From Devosia geojensis (GTDB lineage: Bacteria > Pseudomonadota > Alphaproteobacteria > Rhizobiales > Devosiaceae), in the NCBI RefSeq assembly GCF_000969415.1, contig NZ_JZEX01000115.1, positions 1-38,541 of the forward strand: a stretch of 38,541 nucleotides of DNA, read 5' to 3'. Made by a program: the position numbers and the translations under genes. Each line of letters opens with the position of its first letter. Positions within the stretch are counted from its first letter, which is position 1. Under the pieces are notes generated by a model. That model did not search any database and was not told the origin of the DNA. It saw only the letters and a list, made by a program, of their open reading frames with translations. This document shows positions 1 to 8,029 of the stretch, one piece after another.

Positions 1-182
1 GTTGGGGCAGCCGGGTCGCCGGCGGGCAGGGTGTCTGTTACGGACCGGCGGATCATCAGCGTCCGCATGCTTCGTGTACGGCTCACAAATCCCGGCGTGT
101 GGGGCGGCTGACGCTTCCCATCTAAAATTATCAAGGAGGCGAAAGCCGCCCCGCATTCGTGTGTCCGAAAGGACGAAAACCG
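1..182 (+). repeat. Copy 1 of a ~182 bp dispersed element, inverted relative to 38171-38353
   Basis: This stretch matches the reverse complement of 38171-38353 almost perfectly. I count one single-base indel and about six substitutions, mostly in two short patches (near 54-57 and 127-133). It can fold: GGGGCGGCT at 101-109 pairs with AGCCGCCCC at 144-152, and GTCC-GAAA-GGAC at 163-174 is a GNRA-loop hairpin. The stem arms are identical in both copies while the loop between them differs. The element may extend left of the window. No convincing protein is encoded. It could be a miniature mobile element, a structured RNA or a remnant of something larger. Confidence 0.85.
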
Positions 183-323
183 CAGGATCGAGCGTCCGGG
201 CGGCGTATCGGCATGCCCTTGGTATCCTTACAGGCGATCCGCCAAGCCGGGTTGCCTTCAATATCCTGACACGACTAGGCTTTATCCGCCTTGCTTCGAT
301 CCGCGTTCAACAGGAGCTCCCCG
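183..323. other. Intergenic leader of the metallo-hydrolase gene, with a weak promoter candidate
   Basis: No gene is visible here. TTGCCT at 252-257 and TAGGCT at 276-281, 18 bp apart, could be a sigma70-type promoter, but both boxes are weak. A ribosome-binding GGAG lies at 313-316 before the ATG at 324. Bases just after 182 retain diverged similarity to the flank of the inverted copy (shared TCCGG-CGGCG and CATGC words). Confidence 0.35.
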
Positions 324-1967
324 ATGACAGTCACCCTCCACTTCCACGGCGCGGCGGGCACCGTCACCGGCTCATGCTACCGCGTCGTGCATCCGGGGGG
401 ACAATTCCTCGTCGATTGCGGGCTCTTCCAGGGCAACAGGACCGTGCGCGACCTCAATCTGAAGCCGACGCCCTTCGACCCGAAGGCCATCGATTTCCTG
501 TTGCTGACCCATGCCCATATCGACCACGCCGGGCTCCTGCCCAAGCTCTACCGCGAGGGCTGGCGCGGCCCCATGTGGATGACCGAGCCGACGGCGGGGC
601 TCCTCGAATACCTGCTGCCCGACAGCGCCGGCATCCAGGAGAGCGAGGCCGAGCAGGAGACCAAGAAGCGCGCGAGGAAGGGCGAGGCGCCGGCGCAGCC
701 GCTCTATGCGATGGAAGACGCCGAGGAGGCCTTGAAGCACTGCAAGGTCGTTGCGTACGGCGAGTGGATCGAGCCGGGCCCCGGCGTTCGCGCCCGCTAC
801 TGGAACGCCGGCCACATCATCGGCTCGGCTTCGATCGAGGTCGAAGTGGCCGACGGCGAGGGCAAGACCATCCGGCTGATGTTCTCGGGCGACATCGGCC
901 CGGACGAGAAGGTTTTCTACAACGAACCGGAGGGACCAGCGGGCTTCGACTACATCCTCTGCGAATCCACCTATGGCGGGCGCGAGCGCGACGACTATTC
1001 GCTCGATGAACGCCGGCAGGCTTTGAAGAGCGAGATCGTCACGGCCCTTGGGCGCGGCGGCAACCTCGTCATCCCGGCCTTCGCCGTCGAGCGCAGCCAG
1101 GAGCTGCTGCACGACATCGGCACGCTGATCAAGGCCGGCGAGATCGATCCCCGCCGCGTCTTCCTCGATTCTCCGCTCGCAAGCAAAGTCACCGGCGTCT
1201 ACCGCGAGCACGCGGCCATGTTCGAGGACATGGAACTGACCGCCGGCGAGCTCTTCAACGACCCGCGCTTCCGCATCGTCGAGTCGGTCGAGGAGAGCAA
1301 GGCGATCAACTCCATCCGCGGCGGCGCCATCATCATCTCGGCCTCGGGCATGGCCGATGCCGGGCGCATCAAGCATCACCTGAGGAACAACCTCATCCGC
1401 GCCAACGCCACGGTGCTCTTCGTCGGCTACCAGGCGCCGGGAACGCTCGGGCAGATCCTGCTTTCGGGCGCCAGGGACGTGCGCATCCACGGCCACGAGG
1501 TGCCGGTACGCGCCGCCATCCGCTCCATGGGCAACTATTCGGCCCATGCCGACCATTCCGAATTGATGGCCTGGATCAAGGCGCGCCTGCCCGCGCACGG
1601 GGCGATCTTCCTCACCCACGGCGAGGACGCCGAGCGCGCGGCGCTCCGCCAGGCGCTGCTGGCCGAGGGTCTTGCGGGCGACCAGGTGGTGCTGCCCATG
1701 CTCGACGACCGGTTCGAACTTCGGGCGGAAGGCATCGCGGCCGTCGCCCGGCCCGAGCGCCCGCGCGTCGACGTCAACCAGCTCGAATCCGACTGGCACA
1801 ACGCCTTCGCCGATTTCACCCTGAGGCTGAGCCACCGCCTGCAAGCGGCGCCCGACACCGAAAAGCTCGCCATTATGCGCGAACTGCAGGAGACGCTCGC
1901 CGGGCTCGATGCGGCCCCGGTCGCGACGGCAAATGCCGGCGGCGAGGCGGAGGCGTATGGGGAGTAG
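324..1967 (+). CDS. MBL-fold/beta-CASP metallo-hydrolase with RNA-specificity domain
   Basis: The 547-residue protein belongs to the metallo-beta-lactamase/beta-CASP family, which includes RNA-processing nucleases (CPSF73/Ysh1 type). Metal-binding motifs are visible: HAHIDH at residues 63-68, H164 in GHIIGS, and D190. The beta-CASP part shows PAFAVER (251-257), ISASGM (339-343) and SAHADH (406-411), followed by a zinc-ligand-like THGE near 431. The set of catalytic residues looks complete, so a zinc-dependent ribonuclease or phosphodiesterase is expected; the substrate is unknown. The ATG at 324 is chosen because GGAG precedes it and the family N-terminus (a short beta strand, then GAAGTVTGSC) begins there. 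It stands alone, facing a convergent MFS gene. Confidence 0.88.
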   Translation: MTVTLHFHGAAGTVTGSCYRVVHPGGQFLVDCGLFQGNRTVRDLNLKPTPFDPKAIDFLLLTHAHIDHAGLLPKLYREGWRGPMWMTEPTAGLLEYLLPDSAGIQESEAEQETKKRARKGEAPAQPLYAMEDAEEALKHCKVVAYGEWIEPGPGVRARYWNAGHIIGSASIEVEVADGEGKTIRLMFSGDIGPDEKVFYNEPEGPAGFDYILCESTYGGRERDDYSLDERRQALKSEIVTALGRGGNLVIPAFAVERSQELLHDIGTLIKAGEIDPRRVFLDSPLASKVTGVYREHAAMFEDMELTAGELFNDPRFRIVESVEESKAINSIRGGAIIISASGMADAGRIKHHLRNNLIRANATVLFVGYQAPGTLGQILLSGARDVRIHGHEVPVRAAIRSMGNYSAHADHSELMAWIKARLPAHGAIFLTHGEDAERAALRQALLAEGLAGDQVVLPMLDDRFELRAEGIAAVARPERPRVDVNQLESDWHNAFADFTLRLSHRLQAAPDTEKLAIMRELQETLAGLDAAPVATANAGGEAEAYGE

Positions 1968-2002
1968 GAGCGTCTGTGGCGGTATCCCGTCGCCCCACCG
2001 CC

Positions 2003-2166
2003 TGTCATCCCGGCGAAAGCCGGGACCCAGTACACACTGGCCAGGGCGGTTTTGCACGTCACCATCCCACCTGTCGGGTCCGCAGATCTTGCGAACGGAA
2101 CTCCCGCTTTCGGGGGCAAAACCAAGCGGCGTCGTTTACTGGATACCGGCTTTCGCCGGGATGACA
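2003..2166. repeat. Pair of GAAA-loop palindromes (GTCATCCCGGCGAAAGCCGGGACC type) in inverted orientation
   Basis: A 30 bp arm at 2003-2032 and its near-reverse-complement at 2137-2166 flank about 100 bp of non-coding DNA between two convergent genes. Each arm contains its own hairpin, CCCGGC-GAAA-GCCGGG. The same family, with different but still paired stem bases, occurs at 12005-12085. Such extragenic palindromes are widespread in Alphaproteobacteria; here they fill the junction between genes ending at 1967 and 2210. Confidence 0.85.
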
Positions 2167-2209
2167 GCCGGTGGGTGGGTAAAATGGTGCCACCTCCCTC
2201 CCCTTGAGG

Positions 2210-3370
2210 TCAGCGAGGTCCCTCATTCCCCTCCTTCCTCGCCCGCAGCACCCAGGCCAGCGCGAACGACAGCACCGTCGCCGGGATCAGCACGGCGAAG
2301 GTGGCGCGTATGCCCCAATGCGTGGCGACGGAGCCGAGGATGGCGGGCGCGGCGAGGACGGCAATGGAGCCGACCATGGTGACGGCGGCGACGTTCTCGG
2401 ACGACGGCCGGTCCGGCAGGCGCGCGGCGGACGAGAGGGTCAGGGGATAGATCGCCGAGGTGCCGAGCCCGGTGAGCGCGAAGCCGGAAAGGGCGAGGAG
2501 CGGCGTCGGTGCCAGCGCGACGAGCGTGAGGCCGAGCGCGGCGATCGCCATCAGGGCGCGGGCGACCATGGGCGGGCCGAAGCGCTCGGTGAAGCGGTCG
2601 GCGACGAGCCGCCCGCCGGCCATGAAGGCGATGAAGACCGTCAGCGAGAGCGAATCCAGCCAGTCCGGCGAGACGAAGCTGTCGCGCATGTAGATGATCG
2701 ACCAGCTGCGCGCCGCTCCCTCGAGGAGAAAGGCGGAAATGCCGAAGCCGACGAGGAGGAACGTCATCGCCGTCGGCAGTGCCACGGAACCCCGCCTGGC
2801 CACGCCCGCCTGCGGGCGCGGCGGTGCCGGCTTCAACGGCAGGACAAGGGCGAGCGCCGCGGCGGCGGCGAGCGGAGCCATGACGAGGAGATGGACGCTT
2901 GCCGGCACCCCTGCTCCGCGCAGCGCCGCTCCAACCAGGCTGGTGACGAGCAGCCCGGCGCTGCCGATGCCATGGCAGCGGTTCATGAAGCGCCGCCCGT
3001 CCAGGGCCTCCTGCTGGTCGACTTCGATGTTCATGGCAAGGTTGGTGAGCGCGAAGGCGCTGCCGTAGACGGCGAGTACCACGAAGAGCGCGGCCGGACC
3101 CGGCGCCACGGCGGCGAGCGCCGTGCATACGGCCAACACCGGCAGGCCGGTGACGAGAATGCGGCGGGTGCCCTGCTGCTCGAGCACGGCGCTGGCGATG
3201 AAGATGGTGACGAGGTTGCCGACGGGCTGACCGAGCAGCGCCAGCCCCAGCACCTCCTCGTTGATGGCAAGCGCCGCCTGGATATCGGGAATGCGCGTGA
3301 TCAGCGCCCCGGCGATGATCGCCTGAGCAAAGAAGACGAGCGCGATGCGCGTCTGCGGGGAAAAGGACAT
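2210..3370 (-). CDS. MFS transporter
   Basis: This 386-residue protein is almost entirely hydrophobic, with about twelve predicted membrane segments, and is a major facilitator superfamily permease of the short (~400 aa) class. The first helices resemble those of sugar/drug antiporters (QTRIALVFFAQAIIAGALI, then LGLALLGQPVGNLVTIF). The start is taken at the ATG at 3370 because the preceding in-frame residues are basic and proline-rich, unlike a membrane N-terminus. It is divergent from the short-chain dehydrogenase at 3508, with 137 bp between. The transported substrate cannot be read from the sequence. It ends close to the palindrome region at 2137-2166. Confidence 0.85.
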   Translation of the reverse strand: MSFSPQTRIALVFFAQAIIAGALITRIPDIQAALAINEEVLGLALLGQPVGNLVTIFIASAVLEQQGTRRILVTGLPVLAVCTALAAVAPGPAALFVVLAVYGSAFALTNLAMNIEVDQQEALDGRRFMNRCHGIGSAGLLVTSLVGAALRGAGVPASVHLLVMAPLAAAAALALVLPLKPAPPRPQAGVARRGSVALPTAMTFLLVGFGISAFLLEGAARSWSIIYMRDSFVSPDWLDSLSLTVFIAFMAGGRLVADRFTERFGPPMVARALMAIAALGLTLVALAPTPLLALSGFALTGLGTSAIYPLTLSSAARLPDRPSSENVAAVTMVGSIAVLAAPAILGSVATHWGIRATFAVLIPATVLSFALAWVLRARKEGNEGPR

Positions 3371-3507
3371 GAAGCGGCCTCGCCGCTGCGGGCGACGGGC
3401 GAGCTTAGGCGCGGGTCGGAACCGTGGCAATCGCGAGCGTGACCCTTGCCGACGCGCAACATCGTCGCGACATCAGCCCCTGGGGTTCGACGATAGGGAG
3501 AGGATCG

Positions 3508-4431
3508 ATGCGCACCATGGTGATGACGGGAGGCAGCTCGGGCTTCGGCCGGCTGGCGCTGTCGCAGCTCGCGCGAAACGGGTCGCGGATCCTCGTCGGG
3601 GCCCGAGGTACGGGTCCGGAGGGCGCGACGACCCTGCCGCTCGATCTTTCGCACCTTGCAAGCGTGCGCGCGTTCGCGGACCGGGTGGGCAACGAGATCG
3701 GCGGTGCGCCGATCGACGCCCTGATCCTCAATGCCGGGCTCCACGGCACTGACCTCGAGGCGCGCAGTCCCGACGGCTTCGAGATGACCTTCGCCACCAA
3801 CCACCTCGGCCACTATCTCTTGCTGCGCCTGCTGCTTCCTCGGCTCGCCGGGGAAGCCGCGGTGGTCATCACCACCAGCGGCACGCACGACCCGGCCGAA
3901 AAGACGGCGTTTCCGGTGCCGCGCCATGCCGATGCCGCGCTCCTTGCCCATCCGGAACGGGATCCCGGCTTCGACCGATCGTCGCCGTTGAAGGCAAGCC
4001 GCGCCCTCTATGCTGCTTCCAAGCTGGCGAACGTGCTGACGGCGCGCCGGTTGGCGCGGCTTGCGGCCGAGGAGGGGCGCGGATGGAAGGTGTTCGCCTT
4101 CTGCCCGGGAGAAGTGCCGGGCACGCGCCTCACGCGCGACTATCCGATGGTGCCGCGCCTGGCCTGGAGGTTCGCCGGAGCTTTGGCGGGCACCGGCCCG
4201 TCCGTCGCGCGCCTGATGGGCGTGACGAGACCGCAAGAGGCCGCCGCAGCGCTGGTCGGTTTGGTGGACGGCGATATCCGCCCGCCCGAAGGACAGGTCT
4301 ATGCCGCGGTGCGCAAAGGCGCGATCACCTGGCCGCCGCTCTCGGAACTCGCCCGCCGCGACGATGTCGCCGATGCGCTCTGGCGCGACAGCGAGGCCCT
4401 GGTCGGCCTCTCCGCCGCGGCGAGCCGTTAG
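3508..4431 (+). CDS. Short-chain dehydrogenase/reductase (SDR) family protein
   Basis: A 307-residue classical SDR oxidoreductase. The nucleotide-binding TGGSSGFG is at residues 7-14, the structural LNAG at 74-77, a catalytic-type serine in TTSG near 124, and the YAASK pair (Y168, K172). The long segment between serine and tyrosine and the overall layout resemble the protochlorophyllide-reductase/retinol-dehydrogenase-like branch. NAD(P)H-dependent activity on an unknown carbonyl or alcohol is expected. The ATG at 3508 follows GGGAGAGG at 3496-3503; an upstream in-frame start would add an implausible N-terminus. The stop codon abuts an extragenic palindromic repeat. Confidence 0.85.
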   Translation: MRTMVMTGGSSGFGRLALSQLARNGSRILVGARGTGPEGATTLPLDLSHLASVRAFADRVGNEIGGAPIDALILNAGLHGTDLEARSPDGFEMTFATNHLGHYLLLRLLLPRLAGEAAVVITTSGTHDPAEKTAFPVPRHADAALLAHPERDPGFDRSSPLKASRALYAASKLANVLTARRLARLAAEEGRGWKVFAFCPGEVPGTRLTRDYPMVPRLAWRFAGALAGTGPSVARLMGVTRPQEAAAALVGLVDGDIRPPEGQVYAAVRKGAITWPPLSELARRDDVADALWRDSEALVGLSAAASR

Positions 4432-4534
4432 AGCGTTTTCGGAAAACGCCACTTTTCCGGTTCGAAAACGCGACAAAACGAACCTGGAGCTTCCCGTTCT
4501 GATTCAATCGGAGCGGTTATCGGCTCCAGTCTGC
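4432..4534. repeat. Extragenic palindromic element, copy A
   Basis: Directly after the SDR stop codon, GCGTTTTC at 4433-4440 pairs with GAAAACGC at 4442-4449, followed by CCACTTTTCCGG and a TTCGAAAACGCGACAAAACG block. The reverse complement of 27944-28000 has the same order of blocks (GAGCGTTT, CCACTTTTC, GGTTCG, AAACG, GACAAAAC), so the two are copies of one element; here the internal GTGG half of the hairpin is missing. It lies between two convergent genes and might also aid transcription termination. Confidence 0.75.
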
Positions 4535-6988
4535 TCAGTTCCCGAAGATCAGGTCCATCAGCGTGCGCTGCGAGCCGTCGCTCTGCTGGGGCGTCGGCTG
4601 GGTGGCGTTCGGGTCCCATTCGAGCGGCGTGAACTGCTGGTTGGGGTCGATCTGCTGTCCGGTGACGGGATCGACCTGCGGCGTGCCGGGCTGGGCCTGC
4701 TGGATGGGATAGCCGGTGACGGGGTCGATCTCCTGGCCGAAGGGCTGCTGGGCCTGCATGACTTGGCCGGTCGAGGGATCGACCTGCGCGGTCTGCGGGA
4801 TCATCTGGCCGGTGGCCGGGTCGACCTGCATGGGCACGGGCTGGCCGGTCGCCGAATCGATGAACTGTACCATGGGCTGGCCGGTCATCGGGTCGATCAC
4901 CGGCTGGCCGGTGTTGGGATCGACGATCTGCTGGGCGACGAGCGTGGAACTCATCGAATCGTAGCCGGGCAGGTCCGCCACCTGCAGGCCCTCATGCGCC
5001 TTGGTCATGTATTCCGACCAGATGGCGACCGGCACGTTGCCGCCCGAAAGGCTCGTGGCCTTGTCGTCGTCGTTGCCGAGCCACACGCCCGTGACCATGC
5101 GCGCCGTGTAGCCGACGAAGAGCGCGTCGCGCGATTCCTGGCTGGTGCCGGTCTTGCCTGCGAACGGCCATCCGCCAAGGTTGGCGCCGCGCCCGGTGCC
5201 GACTTCGACGGCGGTGCGCAGCATGTCGTTCATCTCGGCGACGACCTCGGGGGCGAGCACGCGCCCGGGACCCGCGTCCGAGGCCTCGTAGAGCACCTGT
5301 CCGTCCTTGGTCTCGATGCGGGTGATGACGTTGGGGATGACCCCGACGCCGCCGTTGGCGAAGGGCGCATAGGCGGCGGTCAGCTCGAGCAGCGACACCT
5401 CGGCGGTGCCGAGCGCGATCGAGGGCACCGCGGGCATCTGCGAGGAGATGCCGAGGCGGGTCGCCACGTCGATCACCGCCTGCGGCGTCACGTCGATGGC
5501 CAGCCGCCCGGCGATGGTGTTGAGCGAATAGGCAAGGCCCTGGCGCAGCGTCACGAGGCCGACATATTTGTTGGTCGAGTTGCGCGGGCTCCAGCCGTTG
5601 TAGTCGAAGCGCTCGTCCTCGGCCACGGTCTCGGGCGTGTAGCCCTTCTCCATGGCGGCCGTGTAGACGAACGGCTTGAAGGCCGAGCCCGGCTGGCGGC
5701 GGGCGGTGACGGCCCGGTTGTACTGGCTCTGCGTGTAGTCGACGCCGCCGACCATGGCCATGATGGTGCCGTGGGTGTCCATCGACACCAGCGCGCCCTG
5801 GGTGAAGCCGCGATTGGGGCCCTCCTTGGCCACGTACTCCTTGACGATGAACTCGGCCTGCTTCTGCAGGTCCCAGTCGATGGTGGTATGCACCACCACG
5901 TCCTCGGTGATCTCGCCGAGATAGGCGTTCATCAGGCTCTCGACCCAGTCGGCCACGTAGTACTCGGCGCCCGCCACCCGCGTGGGGATCGCCCGGTCCG
6001 GATCGGTGGCGGCCGCGTCCGCCTCCTCGCGCGTGATGTAGCCCTCCTCGACCATGGAGCGCAGCACCAGGCGCTGCCGCTCGATGGCGCGCGCTGGGTT
6101 GTTCTTGGGGTTGTAGGCCGAGGGCGCCGGCAGGATGCCGGCGAGCATGGCCGCCTGGCCGAGCGAGAGATTGCGCGCCGAGACGCCGAAATAGGTCTGC
6201 GCGGCCGCCTCGATGCCCGTCGCCCCGGCGCCGAAATAGACCCGGTTCATATAGAGCTCGAGGATCTCCTGCTTGGTGAAGTTCTGCTCGAGCCACACGG
6301 CGAGCACCGCTTCCTGCACCTTTCGTCCGAGCGTCTGGTCGGGCGACAGGAAGAGGTTCTTGGCCACCTGCTGGGTGATGGTCGAGGCGCCGCGGGTGAT
6401 GCCGCGCGCCTGCACGCTCTCGATCAGCACGGCCGCCAGCCCGATGGGGTCGACGCCGAAATGGCTCATGAACCGCCGGTCCTCGGCGGCGATGAAGGCC
6501 GTGGGCACGAACCAGGGCAATTCGCTGTAGCCGATGGCCTCGCCGCCTGTCTGGCCGCGGTTGGAGATCAGCCGGCCGTCGGCGGCGAGCACGCGGATGT
6601 TGGGCGGCCGGTCCGGCACCGCCCAGGTGTCGGACGAGGGCAGCTGCATGCCGTAATAGACGACGACGCCCATGGCCGCGATTCCGCCCCAGAGGCCGAT
6701 GATGAAGCCCCAGTAGAGGAGGCCCATCAGGAAGCCGCCGCTGCGCCGCTTCTTCTTGGGCTTTGCCGCCTTCTGCGCTTTCGCGGGCTTGGCGCGGCCG
6801 CGCTTGACCGGCGCCGGTTTTTCCGGCCGGCCGGGCGCGCCGCCCGAGCGCTCGTCGTCGACGAAGACGCCGACGCCCGCGCCCAGCGTTGGTTCCACCC
6901 GCTCGCCCTTGCGCCCAGGCGCGGCCTTGCCGGCGCGCTGGTTCTGCTGTCCGCCCACGCGGTCGTCAGGGGAGATGCGGAAATCCAT
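4535..6988 (-). CDS. mrcA: Penicillin-binding protein 1A (bifunctional transglycosylase/transpeptidase)
   Basis: An 817-residue class A PBP that polymerises and cross-links peptidoglycan. A long basic cytoplasmic N-terminus (to about residue 83) precedes one membrane anchor (about 85-112). The GT51 domain has the catalytic glutamate in AAEDRRF (E169) and the RGASTITQQ motif (199-207). The transpeptidase domain has S435-AFK, S488-LN and K612-TGT, so both activities look intact. After about residue 680 comes an unusual tail with seven units of the form [VI]D[PS]xTG[QY] between 689 and 780, ending in a short polar stretch. The start at 6988 gives the usual basic leader. The gene is alone on this strand, converging on the SDR gene. 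Confidence 0.93.
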   Translation of the reverse strand: MDFRISPDDRVGGQQNQRAGKAAPGRKGERVEPTLGAGVGVFVDDERSGGAPGRPEKPAPVKRGRAKPAKAQKAAKPKKKRRSGGFLMGLLYWGFIIGLWGGIAAMGVVVYYGMQLPSSDTWAVPDRPPNIRVLAADGRLISNRGQTGGEAIGYSELPWFVPTAFIAAEDRRFMSHFGVDPIGLAAVLIESVQARGITRGASTITQQVAKNLFLSPDQTLGRKVQEAVLAVWLEQNFTKQEILELYMNRVYFGAGATGIEAAAQTYFGVSARNLSLGQAAMLAGILPAPSAYNPKNNPARAIERQRLVLRSMVEEGYITREEADAAATDPDRAIPTRVAGAEYYVADWVESLMNAYLGEITEDVVVHTTIDWDLQKQAEFIVKEYVAKEGPNRGFTQGALVSMDTHGTIMAMVGGVDYTQSQYNRAVTARRQPGSAFKPFVYTAAMEKGYTPETVAEDERFDYNGWSPRNSTNKYVGLVTLRQGLAYSLNTIAGRLAIDVTPQAVIDVATRLGISSQMPAVPSIALGTAEVSLLELTAAYAPFANGGVGVIPNVITRIETKDGQVLYEASDAGPGRVLAPEVVAEMNDMLRTAVEVGTGRGANLGGWPFAGKTGTSQESRDALFVGYTARMVTGVWLGNDDDKATSLSGGNVPVAIWSEYMTKAHEGLQVADLPGYDSMSSTLVAQQIVDPNTGQPVIDPMTGQPMVQFIDSATGQPVPMQVDPATGQMIPQTAQVDPSTGQVMQAQQPFGQEIDPVTGYPIQQAQPGTPQVDPVTGQQIDPNQQFTPLEWDPNATQPTPQQSDGSQRTLMDLIFGN
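4649..4924 (-). repeat. Coding repeat: seven DPxTGQP units in the PBP1A tail
   Basis: Within the PBP1A reading frame, units beginning at residues 689, 698, 710, 722, 736, 754 and 772 share the pattern V/I-D-P/S-x-T-G-Q/Y. The DNA shows the matching repeated words (on the plus strand, ctggccggt followed by gggtcgat). Spacing varies from 9 to 18 residues, so the units have diverged rather than being recent exact duplications. Confidence 0.9.
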
Positions 6989-7305
6989 GTGGAAAGCCCT
7001 GGTCGGTTGCGTTCACCCGTCCATAGCCCAAGGGGCACCGGAGAGGAAACACCTCGATTGGTAACGTAAAGGTAAACTTTTGCCTCGGCGCGAGCGCCTC
7101 GCAGCCCATCAGCTCGCCTCAAGCGGCCTCGCCTCGATGCGCATGATCTGCTTGTCGGGGCAAATTGTGGCCGGTTTATGTGGGGTTTTCGCGGGATTTG
7201 CGCGATGTTGCGGAGGAGCGACAGCAAAACAGGCAAGGGTGCGCCCTTGCCTGGATGCCCGGCCGGGAGGTAGACCGGGTGATCAATCAAACGGGAGGAA
7301 GCGCG
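6989..7305. other. Intergenic region between divergent PBP1A and YciI genes, with a perfect hairpin
   Basis: No gene is supported in these 317 bases. A perfect 10 bp hairpin, CAGGCAAGGG-TGCG-CCCTTGCCTG, lies at 7230-7253, about 50 bases before the YciI start. It has no T-run after it, so it is not a typical terminator and may be a 5'-leader structure. A ribosome-binding GGGAGG is at 7293-7298. Near 7061-7079 the AT-rich word GGTAACGTAAAGGTAAAC holds a GGTAA direct repeat that could belong to the PBP1A promoter. Confidence 0.5.
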
Positions 7306-7725
7306 ATGCGCGTCGTGGTTTTCGTCAAGGCGACCGCTGACAGCGAGGCCGGCGTCATGCCGTCGAGCGAGATGCTCGAGGCCATGGGCCGCTACAACGA
7401 GGAGCTGGTCGCGGCCGGCATCATGAAGGGCGGGGACGGCCTGAAGCCCTCTTCGGAGGCCAAGCGCGTCCACTTCAGCGGCCCGCGCCGCACGGTGATG
7501 GACGGTCCCTTCACCGAGACCAAGGAACTCGTCGCCGGCTTCTGGATCTGGGAGGTCAAGGACATGGACGAAGCCGTGGAATGGGTCAAACGCTGCCCCA
7601 ACCCGATGCTGGCCGAAAGCGACATCGACATCCGTCCCGTCTTCGGGATGGACGATTTCGGCGAGGCGATGACCCCGGAAATCCGCGCGATCCACGACGG
7701 GGTGCGGGAGAAGACGGAGGAGTAG
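7306..7725 (+). CDS. YciI family protein (DGPF domain)
   Basis: A 139-residue single-domain protein with the signature DGPFTETKE (about residues 68-76) and the family fold order: MRVVVFVKA strand at the start, a helix around SEMLEAMGRYNEEL, and GFWIWEV strand after the signature. YciI-like proteins of this type are often found with ECF sigma factors and have uncertain roles; a few relatives carry chlorohydrolase-like or dehalogenase-like activities. There is no sigma factor next to it here. The ATG at 7306 is preceded by GGGAGG at a good distance. A toxin-antitoxin promoter begins only about ten bases after its stop codon. Confidence 0.85.
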   Translation: MRVVVFVKATADSEAGVMPSSEMLEAMGRYNEELVAAGIMKGGDGLKPSSEAKRVHFSGPRRTVMDGPFTETKELVAGFWIWEVKDMDEAVEWVKRCPNPMLAESDIDIRPVFGMDDFGEAMTPEIRAIHDGVREKTEE

Positions 7726-7732
7726 GACGCTC

Positions 7733-7770
7733 TTGAATTGCTCTCCAAATCTGGCTATTTTAGCCAAATT
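7733..7770 (+). promoter_or_regulatory. Toxin-antitoxin promoter overlapped by an AT-rich palindromic operator
   Basis: TTGAAT at 7733-7738 and TATTTT at 7756-7761 are 17 bp apart, a good sigma70 arrangement. The -10 box lies inside the palindrome AAT-C-TGGCTA-TTT-TAGCCA-A-ATT at 7748-7770, which stands out from the GC-rich surroundings. Phd/YefM antitoxins autorepress by binding palindromes over their own promoter, so this is the expected operator. Confidence 0.65.
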
Positions 7771-7783
7771 GGAGTTTTTGCCG

Positions 7784-8023
7784 ATGTCCACGATCACCGC
7801 CACCGACGCCAAGAACAAGTTCGGCCAGGTCCTCGAGGAGGCCCAGCGCGAGCCCGTGCGCATCCAGAAGAACGGACGGGACGTCGCGGTCCTGCTGTCG
7901 GCGGCCGAGTACGAACGCCTGCAGCGAGCCGGTGCCCAGCCGAGGATCAATCCGCGCATAGACGCCCTGCACCAGCGCAGCGTCGCCAAATGGGACAAGG
8001 TCTATAAGGCCCTGGCAAAGTAG
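7784..8023 (+). CDS. Phd/YefM family antitoxin
   Basis: A 79-residue antitoxin. The N-terminal half (ITATDAKNKFGQVLEEA...PVRIQKNGRDVAVLLSAAEYERL) is the Phd/YefM DNA-binding and dimerisation domain; the remaining ~30 residues, rich in charged residues, are the expected toxin-binding tail. It would neutralise the Doc-like toxin encoded six bases downstream and repress the shared promoter. The ATG at 7784 follows GGAG at 7771-7774; an earlier in-frame ATG-less extension to 7733 would run through the promoter palindrome and is rejected. Confidence 0.9.
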   Translation: MSTITATDAKNKFGQVLEEAQREPVRIQKNGRDVAVLLSAAEYERLQRAGAQPRINPRIDALHQRSVAKWDKVYKALAK

Positions 8024-8029
8024 GCCGGC

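Noticed and set aside
163..182. GTCCGAAAGGACGAAAAC resembles the stem II and GAAA core of a hammerhead ribozyme
   Set aside because: The required CUGAUGA core is missing; the bases before the stem read TTCGTGT, so no cleavage core can form.
4301..7069. Very long open frame of 922 codons on the plus strand
   Set aside because: It lies opposite the PBP1A gene, whose domains and catalytic residues are all intact; high GC makes long antisense frames common.
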